Shown here one piece after another: positions 1 through 8,538 of a stretch of DNA of 64,000 bases (within the stretch, counting starts at the first letter, position 1; each line of letters begins with the position of its first letter). The DNA comes from JAPOUP01 sp965203605 (lineage in GTDB: Bacteria; Pseudomonadota; Alphaproteobacteria; Rhodobacterales; Rhodobacteraceae). Made by a program: the position numbers and the translations under genes. Under the pieces are notes generated by a model. It was not told the origin of the DNA. It did not search any database and worked only from the letters and a program-made list of their open reading frames with translations. The stretch covers positions 868,001 through 932,000 of the forward strand of contig OZ241902.1 of the NCBI GenBank assembly GCA_965203605.1, written 5' to 3'.

Positions 1-42
1 CAAGGTCTCATGCAGGGCGAGGGCCAGCGGTGCGGATTCCAT
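1..42 (-). CDS. Possible start of a gene cut by the window edge
   Basis: An ATG at position 42 on the minus strand opens a frame that runs off the window edge (first residues MESAPLALALHETL). It lies 55 bases downstream of the GntR gene in the same direction, so it could be the last gene of the ABC transporter operon. Only 14 codons are visible and the ribosome binding site is weak, so no function can be given. Confidence 0.3.
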   Translation of the reverse strand, partial: MESAPLALALHETL

Positions 43-97
43 GGTAATTGACTTAGGGTTGGCGAGGCAGCGACTTGACGCCGCTTCGTCTTGTTGA

Positions 98-862
98 TCA
101 CTCCGAAATGAAGCGGTTTTGCACTTCGACTTCCTGCCGACGCATTAGCTTCCAGGCCGTTTCCATATGATCGGTCATGATCGTGCGGGCGCGGTCTGCG
201 TCACCGTCGCGCAGGGCACTGACCAGCGCTTTCTGGTGGTCGTGGCCTTGTTGCCAAAGCTCAATATTGGGTGGAGAATAAAGGCGGCGATAGACGGTCA
301 GGTCCGAGAGGAGGTTCACCATGAAATCAATGACAAACCCAAGCAGCGGATTGCTTGCCTGTTCTGCAAGGATGGCATGGAACCTGAGGGAGGCAACGTG
401 CTGGGCACGCTCCTCTTCGAGATCGCGAGCGGGGCTGGAATATTGTGCAATGTTCCCTTCCAGCAATTGCAGCACATCTTCGGGCAGGTTGCCTGCCAGC
501 GAGGCGGCCAATTCCGGTTCCAGCGTCAGTCGGAGTTGATAGATGTCGCCGATGGTCAGGTCCTTGAAAAAGAAATAGTTCCCCAGAAGCGCCTTGGCCC
601 GCTGGCGGCTGACCTCATGGACGAAACTGCCGCCGCCGGGGCCGGTCCGCGTCTTGATGAGGCCCTGTGCTTCCAGAATGCGCATCGCCTCGCGAATTGT
701 CCCCTTGGCCATGCCAAAGCGCACGATCAAGTCGGCCTCGCCAGGAAGGCGGTCACCGGCCTTCAGGCCCTCGGTGACCACCCAGTCCTTGATCGACTCG
801 GCGACCTGAACCGGGCGGCTAAGCCTGGGCTCAGCGTTCGAGCGGGTGGTGACAGGCGGCAA
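98..862 (-). CDS. GntR-family regulator, FadR-type (FCD domain)
   Basis: A 254-residue transcription regulator. Residues 15-80 form a GntR winged helix (ADLIVRFGMAKGTIREAMR followed by a wing with GPGGGSFV), and the rest is an all-helical FCD effector domain (the RLTLEPELAA segment and the later FHAILAEQASNPLL segment are typical). The only plausible start is a TTG at 862, with GGGAG about nine bases upstream; it overlaps the end of the upstream ATPase gene by 32 bases. As the regulator encoded in the transporter operon, it is the obvious candidate to bind the paired palindromes at 6315-6353. FCD regulators usually respond to small organic acids; the ligand here is unknown. Confidence 0.9.
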   Translation of the reverse strand: MPPVTTRSNAEPRLSRPVQVAESIKDWVVTEGLKAGDRLPGEADLIVRFGMAKGTIREAMRILEAQGLIKTRTGPGGGSFVHEVSRQRAKALLGNYFFFKDLTIGDIYQLRLTLEPELAASLAGNLPEDVLQLLEGNIAQYSSPARDLEEERAQHVASLRFHAILAEQASNPLLGFVIDFMVNLLSDLTVYRRLYSPPNIELWQQGHDHQKALVSALRDGDADRARTIMTDHMETAWKLMRRQEVEVQNRFISE

Positions 863-1790
863 GCTGGTCTTCTCCCATCGGTTTCAGATCAGGTTCACTT
901 GCGCGGCAAAGGTCGGTCATCCGCGGACATCGCCCGGCGAATGCGCAGCCTCGCGGTGGGTTCAGCGGATCGGGAAGTTCGGTTCCTTTCTGTTCGAGCG
1001 CTGCAAGCGAGCGGCCCACGACCGGTGCGCTCTTGGCCAGCAGGCTTGTATATGGATGGCGAGGACGTGCAAAGATGCGTTCGGCGCTGCCGATCTCGAC
1101 CACCTTCCCAAAATACAGGACAACGACCCGATCGCTGACCGCCTCGACCACCGCCAGATCATGCGTGATGAACAAATAGGTGAGGCCAAACCTTGTCTTG
1201 AGATCCGCCAAAAGGTTCAGAACCTGCGCCTGAACGGAGACATCCAAGGCCGAAACCGGTTCGTCCAGTACAATGATTCGGGGGTTCGCGGCCAGCGCCC
1301 GGGCAATAGCGATCCTCTGCGCCTGCCCGCCCGAGAATTCATGAGGGTAACGGTCAAGAAACTCTTCGCGGAGGTTCACGGATGCGAAGATCTCGGCGAT
1401 GCGCCTGTCACGATCGGGTTTCGCCATGCCGTGAAGCCGCTTTAGGGGCGCTTCCATGATCTGCCGAATCGTCCTGCGCGGGTTCAGGCTGCTTTGCGGA
1501 TCCTGGAAGACGTACTGTATGAGCTTGCCGAACTCTGCATGGCCGGTGCTGCCAAGCGCCTTGCCTGCGATTTCGATTCTGCCCGCGGTCGGCTCCAGCA
1601 ATCCGACAAGCATTCTCGCAAGGGTTGACTTGCCACATCCGGATTCGCCCACGACGCCAAGGGTTTCGCCGACTTCCACCTGAAACGACACGGGCCGCAC
1701 CGCGTGCGTGCCGGGCGGGGCCGCGCCGAAGAGCGGCCTTGTCCGCAGGAAGGTCTTGGCCAGATGCTCAACCTTGAGCGCAGGCGTCAC
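831..1790 (-). CDS. Peptide-type ABC transporter ATP-binding protein (DppF/OppF-like)
   Basis: A 319-residue ATPase of the dipeptide/oligopeptide importer family. Walker A is GESGCGKST near residue 50, the signature FSGGQAQRIAIARAL near 150 and Walker B IIVLDEPVSALD near 175. The C-terminal oligopeptide-transporter extension with its cysteine cluster (CAFAGRCPRMTDLC) is present. It starts with GTG at 1790, sharing GTGA with the stop of the upstream fused permease-ATPase, which implies translational coupling. It would pair with the ATPase half of that fusion to energise one importer. Confidence 0.93.
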   Translation of the reverse strand: MTPALKVEHLAKTFLRTRPLFGAAPPGTHAVRPVSFQVEVGETLGVVGESGCGKSTLARMLVGLLEPTAGRIEIAGKALGSTGHAEFGKLIQYVFQDPQSSLNPRRTIRQIMEAPLKRLHGMAKPDRDRRIAEIFASVNLREEFLDRYPHEFSGGQAQRIAIARALAANPRIIVLDEPVSALDVSVQAQVLNLLADLKTRFGLTYLFITHDLAVVEAVSDRVVVLYFGKVVEIGSAERIFARPRHPYTSLLAKSAPVVGRSLAALEQKGTELPDPLNPPRGCAFAGRCPRMTDLCRASEPDLKPMGEDQLAACHHPLER

Positions 1791-3652
1791 GGCGCCCTCT
1801 CAGGGAAGAGGCACCTGACGGCGCGGAGGGCCGGACCTTGCAGGGGAATCTCGCCCTGCCGGCAGTTCACCTCTGCCTTGCTGCATCGGGGCGCGAAGGC
1901 ACAGCCGGGCTGCAGGTCGTCCAGCTCCGGCGGCAAGCCCGGGATCGCGGCCAATTCGCGGCGGCCGCCGCCCAGTGCAGGCACGCAGGCGATCAGGCGC
2001 TTGGTGTAGGGATGCGCAGGTGCGCCCAGCACGGCTTGCGTTGGCCCTTCTTCCACAATCCTGCCCGCATACATCACCGCGACCCGATCACAGAGCTGCG
2101 CAACGACACCGAAGTCGTGAGTGATGAAGATGATCGCCAGACCTCGTTCGCGGCGGAGGTCATCCAGGAGACACAGAATCTGCGCTTGCACCGTCACGTC
2201 CAGCGCTGTGGTTGGTTCATCCGCGATGATCACGTCCGGTTCATTGGCGAGCGCCATCGCGATGCCAACGCGCTGACGCATACCGCCGGACATTTCGTGG
2301 GGGTAGTCGTCGACACGGCGCTCCGGGTTCGGAATTCGCACGTCATTCAACAGCTGGATGGCGCGCATGCGCGCTTCTGATTTCGGCAGGGCGCGATGCG
2401 ACCGGATCGTTTCAGTCAGTTGTTGCCCCACGCGGTAAAGCGGGTGCAGGGTGGCAACCGGATCCTGGAAGACGTAAGCGATCCGGTCGCCACGTTTCCG
2501 GCGGAGCGTCTCATAGGGTGCGCCTATCAGGTCCTCCCCGTGAAAGCGCACCGCACCGCCGGTGATCACGCCGGGAGGAGACGCAACCAACCCCATGACC
2601 GACAGCGCGGTGACCGATTTGCCCGAACCCGATTCGCCAATGACGCCTAGGCAGTCGCCGGGCTTGACCGACAGTGAAACGCCGCCCACGGCGCGATAGC
2701 TGCGCTTGCCGATGTGGAACTCCGTGCGCAGGTTCTGAATTGACAAAAGGTCGTCGGTGGCTGGCGGGATCTCGCCTTGACGTCTGACTAGGGTCGCAGC
2801 GCACGGGCGAGAAAGCCCGCCCGAGCGCAGCCGCGGGTCGAGCGCATCACGCACGCCGTCGCCTAAAAGGTTGATTGACATGACAATCAGGAAAATCATC
2901 AGCCCCGGCACAATGGATGTATGGGGATGCGAGATCATCGCCGAACGCGCCTCGCCCAGCATTGAGCCGAGGTCGGCCTGGGGCGGCTGGCTGCCGAGAC
3001 CGAGGAACGAAAGGCCGGCGGTTTCCAGAATCATCCAGCCGACGGTGGTGGACATGGAGATGACGATGACAGGCAGGACGTTCGGCAGGAGTTCGGTCAG
3101 GATGATGCGCGCATGGCCCATGCCTGCAAGCCGTGCGGCGTCAATGAATTCGCGACCGGCCAGTCCCACGGTGATGCCGCGGATGTTGCGGGCAAAGAAG
3201 GGAACGTTGACGGCAGCGACGGCGACCAGCGCGTTCATCAGGCCGGGACCAAGGGCGGCGACAATGGCCAGCGCCAGCAGGATGTACGGAAAGGCCATCA
3301 ACATGTCGACCCCGCGCATTACAACATTGTCGGTGCGCCCTCCAAAATAACCGGCGACAATACCGATGGTCGAACCAATGATGGCTGCGATCAGTGCGGC
3401 AGCGACGCCGACGGCAAGAGACAGGCGCGTGCCATGCAAGAGGCGGCTCAGAAGATCGCGGCCAAGATGGTCGGTGCCCAGCAGGCGGCCATCGGCAAAC
3501 GGCCGCATGAATCGGTCGGCGGTAGCGATCACGTTCGGGTCGTGCAGGGGCAGGAACGGTGTGGCCATGACCAGCAGCAGGATCGCCGCGATGACAACCA
3601 CGCCCAGGGCCGCCAACCGGTTGCGGAACAGCAGCGTGAGAAAGGCGCTCAT
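1787..3652 (-). CDS. Fused ABC transporter permease and ATPase (DppC-DppD fusion)
   Basis: A 621-residue protein joining two normally separate subunits. Residues 1-280 are a DppC-like permease: an N-terminal membrane segment, a GTDHLGRDLLSRLLHGTR segment, then several further membrane helices. From about residue 300 follows a DppD-like ATPase with Walker A GESGSGKSV (near 335), signature MSGGMRQRVGIAMAL, Walker B VIIADEPTTALD and the C-terminal cysteine cluster CAFAPRCSKAEVNC. The reading frame is open throughout, so this is a real fusion and not two adjacent genes. ATG at 3652 overlaps the dppB stop by four bases. Confidence 0.93.
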   Translation of the reverse strand: MSAFLTLLFRNRLAALGVVVIAAILLLVMATPFLPLHDPNVIATADRFMRPFADGRLLGTDHLGRDLLSRLLHGTRLSLAVGVAAALIAAIIGSTIGIVAGYFGGRTDNVVMRGVDMLMAFPYILLALAIVAALGPGLMNALVAVAAVNVPFFARNIRGITVGLAGREFIDAARLAGMGHARIILTELLPNVLPVIVISMSTTVGWMILETAGLSFLGLGSQPPQADLGSMLGEARSAMISHPHTSIVPGLMIFLIVMSINLLGDGVRDALDPRLRSGGLSRPCAATLVRRQGEIPPATDDLLSIQNLRTEFHIGKRSYRAVGGVSLSVKPGDCLGVIGESGSGKSVTALSVMGLVASPPGVITGGAVRFHGEDLIGAPYETLRRKRGDRIAYVFQDPVATLHPLYRVGQQLTETIRSHRALPKSEARMRAIQLLNDVRIPNPERRVDDYPHEMSGGMRQRVGIAMALANEPDVIIADEPTTALDVTVQAQILCLLDDLRRERGLAIIFITHDFGVVAQLCDRVAVMYAGRIVEEGPTQAVLGAPAHPYTKRLIACVPALGGGRRELAAIPGLPPELDDLQPGCAFAPRCSKAEVNCRQGEIPLQGPALRAVRCLFPERAP

Positions 3653-4596
3653 GTCTTGATCCTCGGGTCAAGCAAGCATTGGGCCACGTCCACCGCGATG
3701 TTGAACAGCACGTAGCAGGCGGCGACGAAGACAACGCCGCCCTGAACCACAAGAAGGTCGCGAGTCAGGATTGCATCGACCAGCATCCGTCCCACACCGG
3801 GCCATTGAAAGACGATCTCGACATAGACCGCGCCGGAAAGGACGAAGCCTGCTTGTATGCCCAGTACGGGAAAGATCGACACCATTGCGACCCGCAAGGC
3901 GTGGCCCATGATCACGCTCCTTTCCCTCACGCCGTTGGCTCGGGCGGTGCGAACGTAATCCTGTCGCAGCACCTCTAGCATGGCCGAGCGGCTTAGCCGC
4001 GCGATCACGCCGGTCGCCACGGCTGCCAGTGTCAGAGCGGGCATGATCAGATGGCGGATCAGGTCGGGAAGGTCGCCGCCACCATAGATCGCGTACATGC
4101 CGCTGACCGGCAGCCACCGGAGGTTCACCGCGAAGAGCAGGATCAACATCATGCCCAAAAAGAAGGACGGCACCGAAATGCCGATGAGCACCACGAAGGT
4201 GATGGCCTTGTCGGCAAGGCCGTATTGGCGGGTGGCCGAGACGACCCCGGCAAGGATGCCGAGGACCGAGCAGAGCACGAAACTCGTTCCGGCCAGGATC
4301 ATCGTCGCGTTGAACCGTTCGAGCACTTCATCGATGACGGGGCGGTTAAGCGAGAAGGAACGGCCGAAATCGCCGGTCAGCATATTCCCCAGCCAGATGA
4401 AGTACCGCTTCACCATGGGCTTGTCAAGGCCCAGGTCCCGGTTCAGTTTCTCAACATTCTCGGGCGTTGCGTAGGAGCCGAGGATCGCGGTCGCCGGATC
4501 GCCAGGTATCAGGGACATGATCAGGAAAACGACGATGGTGATGCCGAATAGTACCGGGACCGCCGAAATCAGCCGTTTCAGGATGTAGCTGCCCAT
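3649..4596 (-). CDS. Peptide-type ABC transporter permease (DppB-like)
   Basis: A 315-residue membrane protein of the DppB/OppB family, with the typical N-terminal LKRLISAVPVLFGITIVVF helix, the following SLIPGDPA motif, a periplasmic region and five further helices. The loop containing RLSRSAMLEVLRQDYVRTAR is the EAA-type contact with the ATPase. I chose the ATG at 4596 because GGGGA lies seven bases upstream; an in-frame start 21 bases earlier would add MSCGELR and looks artificial. It overlaps the fused permease-ATPase gene by four bases. Confidence 0.92.
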   Translation of the reverse strand: MGSYILKRLISAVPVLFGITIVVFLIMSLIPGDPATAILGSYATPENVEKLNRDLGLDKPMVKRYFIWLGNMLTGDFGRSFSLNRPVIDEVLERFNATMILAGTSFVLCSVLGILAGVVSATRQYGLADKAITFVVLIGISVPSFFLGMMLILLFAVNLRWLPVSGMYAIYGGGDLPDLIRHLIMPALTLAAVATGVIARLSRSAMLEVLRQDYVRTARANGVRERSVIMGHALRVAMVSIFPVLGIQAGFVLSGAVYVEIVFQWPGVGRMLVDAILTRDLLVVQGGVVFVAACYVLFNIAVDVAQCLLDPRIKT

Positions 4597-4658
4597 CCGA
4601 AGTTCCCCACAAGACAAGTTTCTTCAGGATAGACGTGCCAGGAACTTTTGAAAATTCC

Positions 4659-4689
4659 CCGCCCGGCGGAGAGACGCCCCGCCGGGCGG
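4659..4689 (-). terminator. GC-rich hairpin after the binding-protein gene
   Basis: A perfect 11-bp stem (CCGCCCGGCGG with its complement) and 9-base loop, 10 bases after the stop of the binding-protein gene and before the permease gene. There is no strong U tract, so it probably protects the upstream mRNA end or reduces transcription into the permease genes and does not end the operon. Confidence 0.6.
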
Positions 4690-4699
4690 CATTGTCGCG

Positions 4700-6280
4700 T
4701 CAGTTCTTGATGACACCTCGCAGATGCAGCAGGAACGACGGTTCAAGCCTGAAATTCTCGACCCGATCGCTGGTCACGGCGTTCTGCTTCCAGTTGGCAA
4801 CGAAGACCCAAGGCGCGTCTTCCTGGACGATGGCCTGCATTTCACGGTAGAGCCGTGCGCGTTCGTCCTGATCGGTCGCCGAGCGAGCGGCTTCAAGCAA
4901 TTCGTCGACCTTGGCGTTGGAATAGTATCCCGAGTTGAATCCGCCCTTGTCAGGCCACGCTTCGGATCGCAACGCCAGGTATGGCAGCGTGTCCGGGTCG
5001 TTTGTCATCCAGGCCATTTCGGCCATGTCGGCCTTGCCTTCCAGTCCCGGATTCACTTCGCCCAGAAACGTGTTCCACTCGTAGGTTTCGATCTTGACCT
5101 CAAAGCCTACGGCCTGGAGGTCGGCCTGAATTGCCGTCCCCATGGGGACCGGATCCAGCATGCCTGAACCACCCTCGGTGACATAGAAAACCAGTTCTGC
5201 ACCGTCGGTCCCAGCTTTGGCAATCAGCGCCCTCGCTTTCTCGGGATCGTAAGGATACGGTTCGAGTTCCTCGTTATAGGCCCAAGCAAATGCGGGCGGG
5301 GTCGGGCCCGCGGCCACGGTCGCGGTGCCTTCCAGCACATCCTTCACGATCGCTTCCTTATTAATCGCGTAATTGGCCGCCTGACGCACGCGCTTATCGG
5401 CAAAGGGTCCTTCCTTGGCGTTCAGGATCAGGAACCAGACATGCGGCCCGGCCTGCTCGGCAATAGAGAAGCCCTCGCCCGAGAACTGCACTAGGGAGGT
5501 TGGTGGCACTTCGACCATCATGTCGATGCCACCGGCCAGCATCTCGGCCACACGGGTGTTGGAGTCGGTAATCGGGCGGAAAACGACGGCTTGTGTTTCG
5601 GCTGCCTCTCCCCAATAGGCATCATTGCGTTCGATCACCACGGCTTCGTTCGAGCGCCATTCGGCGAACCGGAACGGTCCGGTGCCAGCGGGGTTGCGGC
5701 CAAAGTCCGCGCGATGTGCCTCAACCGCGGTCGGCGAAACAATCAGGCCGGTCGGATAGGCCAGATTTGACAGGAACGGTGCGTATGGCGCATTCAACAT
5801 GAACCTGACGGTCATGTCATCGACGACCTCGGTTGCTTCCACGGCTCCAAAGAAGAAGCTCAAGGGGAACGGGCCGGTGTCGTGGTGGGGATGGTTCTCG
5901 TCCAGCATCCGGTCGAAATTGAACTTTACCGCCTCAGCATTGAAGGGTGTGCCATCGTGGAAACTTACACCGTCTCGCAGGGTGAAGGTGTATTCGGTAC
6001 CATCGTCGCTAATGTCCCAGCCGGTTGCCAACGCCGGCTCGACCTCGAGCGTGCCGGACTTGTAACGGGTCAAACCTTCATAGATATTCACGAGAATCCG
6101 AAAGTCGTTGACTGCCGTGACCGCAGCCGGATCAAGCGATTTCGGCTCGGCAACCTGACCGACAATCAGTACGCTGGGAGGCGTCTGAGCCATTGCGCGT
6201 TCCGAATGTCCGGAGATGACAGCAACCGCTCCCGCGGCGGCGAGGAACAGACCCCTGCGGGTCCAAGGCATGTACTTCAT
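4700..6280 (-). CDS. Extracellular solute-binding protein, family 5 (DppA-like)
   Basis: A 526-residue periplasmic binding protein for a peptide-type ABC importer. The N-terminus MKYMPWTRRGLFLAAAGAVA is a signal peptide with a twin-arginine-like TRRGLFL, cleaved probably after AMAQ. The mature protein has the family 5 motifs: AEPKSLDPAAV, a TFTLRDGVSFHDGTPF segment, and YAINKEAIVKDVLEGTA. The start at 6280 is set by GGAG about ten bases upstream; a longer frame to 6340 has no such site and runs through the operator region. It is the first gene of the operon. The substrate may be a peptide or another molecule; family 5 proteins are broad. Confidence 0.93.
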   Translation of the reverse strand: MKYMPWTRRGLFLAAAGAVAVISGHSERAMAQTPPSVLIVGQVAEPKSLDPAAVTAVNDFRILVNIYEGLTRYKSGTLEVEPALATGWDISDDGTEYTFTLRDGVSFHDGTPFNAEAVKFNFDRMLDENHPHHDTGPFPLSFFFGAVEATEVVDDMTVRFMLNAPYAPFLSNLAYPTGLIVSPTAVEAHRADFGRNPAGTGPFRFAEWRSNEAVVIERNDAYWGEAAETQAVVFRPITDSNTRVAEMLAGGIDMMVEVPPTSLVQFSGEGFSIAEQAGPHVWFLILNAKEGPFADKRVRQAANYAINKEAIVKDVLEGTATVAAGPTPPAFAWAYNEELEPYPYDPEKARALIAKAGTDGAELVFYVTEGGSGMLDPVPMGTAIQADLQAVGFEVKIETYEWNTFLGEVNPGLEGKADMAEMAWMTNDPDTLPYLALRSEAWPDKGGFNSGYYSNAKVDELLEAARSATDQDERARLYREMQAIVQEDAPWVFVANWKQNAVTSDRVENFRLEPSFLLHLRGVIKN

Positions 6281-6314
6281 CTGTGTTCTCCGTGTTGGAT
6301 TTCTGTCCCGATAA

Positions 6315-6353
6315 TTATCATGATAAATTGCATTGGTCAAGTTATCATGATAG
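6315..6353. promoter_or_regulatory. Paired palindromic operator between the ABC operon and the DUF1028 gene
   Basis: TTATCATGATAA at 6315-6326 is a perfect 12-bp palindrome, and TTATCATGATAG at 6342-6353 repeats it with one end mismatch. Their centres are 27 bp apart. They lie in the 99-bp divergent intergenic region, 35 bp upstream of the binding-protein start and 27 bp upstream of the DUF1028 start. The likely ligand is the GntR regulator encoded at the end of the operon (inference). Confidence 0.65.
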
Positions 6354-6379
6354 CTTCCAGAGAACTTCTTTGGTGAGGC

Positions 6380-7045
6380 ATGACCTTTTCAATTCTCGCA
6401 CGTGATCCTGAAACAGGGGCAATAGGTGGTGCCGCGGCGACCGGGAGTCTTTGCGTCGGCGGCTGGGTGTTGCGCGGCGACCTCGCGGCGGGGATGTCGG
6501 CCAGCCAGGGAGCGGTGCCCTCGACCTTTTGGGGAGAGGATGTACTGCATTTCATGCGCGACCGTTCAGATGCCAATCGTGCCGTAGGGCTGGTGACGGC
6601 AAGAGACAAGGGACGCGAACACAGGCAGCTTTCGGCACTTGACATGACCGGTGGTACCGCAGCCTTTACAGGTTCCGAAAATAAGGACGTGAAAGGGAGC
6701 ATTGAGTTCACTGGCGGCATTGCTGCCGGCAACATGCTGAAGGGGACAGATGTTCTGCCAGCCTTGGTGGATGGGTTTCTCAGTTCGGATCTCGCGTTCG
6801 GAGATCGATTGCTCGCATCTCTTTTTGCGGCCCGTGACGCAGGTGGAGACTACCGCGGCCTGTTGTCAGCGGCCCTGCTCGTGCTGCATTCGGACTGGCC
6901 GCCCCTCACGCTGCGAATCGACCACCACTCCGACGACCCGGTTGGCGCATTGAAGCAACTGCATGAGAAGGCCACTACTGGCGACTATGCGGAATTGGCT
7001 CGGCAGGTGCCGGTGTTAACGGAAAGAGAGCGGGTGCTCGATTGA
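6380..7045 (+). CDS. DUF1028 family protein
   Basis: A 221-residue protein with the DUF1028 pattern: N-terminal TFSILARDPETGAIGGAAAT, then GLVTARDKGREHRQLSALD, and a glycine-rich central segment. The family is thought to have an Ntn-hydrolase-like fold and is often found beside peptide or amino-acid transport genes, but its reaction is not established. No signal peptide is visible, so it is probably cytoplasmic. It is transcribed away from the ABC operon from a shared promoter region with the paired palindromes, so the two units are probably co-regulated. Confidence 0.88.
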   Translation: MTFSILARDPETGAIGGAAATGSLCVGGWVLRGDLAAGMSASQGAVPSTFWGEDVLHFMRDRSDANRAVGLVTARDKGREHRQLSALDMTGGTAAFTGSENKDVKGSIEFTGGIAAGNMLKGTDVLPALVDGFLSSDLAFGDRLLASLFAARDAGGDYRGLLSAALLVLHSDWPPLTLRIDHHSDDPVGALKQLHEKATTGDYAELARQVPVLTERERVLD

Positions 7046-8538
7046 TTGGCGCAGCATCTGCTGGATGAAGCGGACCGAGGCGGCCGGACGGTGCACGCCA
7101 ATAATGGCATTTGGATAGACTTGCTGCGCCGCGTACGATTTCTTTCAGCCTCCAGGCCTATGGAATGGCGTGACTTTCCCGGGCGGGAGACTTCTTTCCG
7201 CCAAGGGCCTTACAGCCAGCCCGCGATTCGTATGCTTGCGGTGACGGACTACCTGAGGAACCGGACATGGACCAGCGGATCATCGGCATGAAGTCGACCA
7301 CCTTCTCGGGGCGCCGCGTGAACCGGCGGCGGTTCGCCGACATCCAGAAGACCGTGGCGCTGCCGCCGAACAACAGCCGCAACGAGCTAGTGAAGATGAT
7401 CTGCGGGCATCTCGGCTGGACGACGGCGAAGGGCGAATGCAGGGTCGGGGCCTGCCTCGGGGTGCCGGAACCCTGGAGAACCGTGGCATCCTGACGCTGC
7501 CGACGAGGCGGGAGGACAGCATTCGTGACATCATGGCCATCGACAGGCCGGCCTGGACTTCCGCCTCGACGGGGGCGACGACCTGCGCAGGTGCCTCGCC
7601 TATGACGCCATCACCGCGTTCCGGGTCTGGGACCTCTCCCTCCCTGCGCGGGAGAGAGGCCGGACGATCCGGCCAACATGTACGTCTCACTCGAGGACGT
7701 CTCCGCGCTCCTGGTGCTTGGCAGGCACCACGGGTTCGGGGCTCCTGCGGACCCCCAGACCTGACCATCGCAAGCCTCGCCGTCCTGACCGTCGTCTTGG
7801 CCGGATTCCGTTCATCGAAGCGCCAACCGCTGCCGGGCACGCGGAAGCTCTGGGAGGGGTGAAGCTGCTGTCCCACCCCGTCATCGCTATAATGGCCATG
7901 CAGGACTGGGGCGCAGGCAGGTCAGAGGTCGACGAGGACACGGATTCAGGAGTGATGGATTGATAGGGCCGGAGCGCCCGTTCATTCAAGGCGAGTCGCC
8001 GCCAATGGTGCTCGTCACCCGTCGAGGTGCAACCGCTCGTGCGGGGTCGCCTATATGTGCATCGGTGGTTCGCCAGTCCGGTGGTCGCAGCAGGCTTCGT
8101 TCGGACCTTCTCGTTGACGGTGCCGGTCTCGGCCCAGATGATGCCGGGTGCGGCAAAACCCATCGCTGCAAGCTGGCCTATCAACCAAAACTGCGAGGGC
8201 AGGTCGAGATACAGGGAGATTTCCGGGCGAAAGTCTTCCGCAGGAACTACGCCAGATCCCAAGTGATGCCGGATCTGGTCCGTTCCGCCGCTAAGCGAAT
8301 GTTTGTTTCCCGCATATGTCACAGTCATCCACAGGTATAAGGGCATTCCCTAGAAAGAGATCATCCTCTGGAGGAATTCGGGAGGAACCGATTGATAGTC
8401 CCAACGTTGGGCTTCGGGGCTTTACGCAGCGAGATTGGAATCCCGATGGGAGAGACTTCGATTGGTCTGGCCTCGAGGCCGCTACAACTTCCTGAAAGTC
8501 CCGCCCCTCTGCATGCGCTAGGGACCGGACGTGGATAG
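7046..8538. other. Gene-poor stretch between the DUF1028 gene and moeA
   Basis: No intact gene is visible in these 1.5 kb. The middle part (7267-7920) is a transposase remnant described separately. 7921-8538 holds nothing I recognise; in particular, I see no lexA in the position next to moeA where many Rhodobacterales carry it. Confidence 0.6.
7267..7920 (+). pseudogene. Decayed DUF4338 (DruA-like) / IS4-type transposase
   Basis: The frame from the ATG at 7267 matches the start of DUF4338-containing transposases: a basic GRRVNRRRFADIQ segment, then NSRNELVKMICGHLGWTTA and CRVGACLGV. A frameshift near 7470 moves the match (ENRGILTLPTRRED) into another frame. Later pieces in changing frames, RVWDLSLPARE, PPDLTIASLAVL, FRSSKRQPLPGTRKLWEGV and IAIMAMQDWG, look like the C-terminal part of IS4-type transposases. 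The central catalytic part is missing, so this is an internally deleted, frameshifted relic. The same family is found at 18550-19080. The assignment rests on remembered family patterns. Confidence 0.6.

Noticed and set aside
167..1138. Long plus-strand frame opposite the GntR and ATPase genes
   Set aside because: It is the shadow of two well-supported minus-strand genes and has no family similarity.
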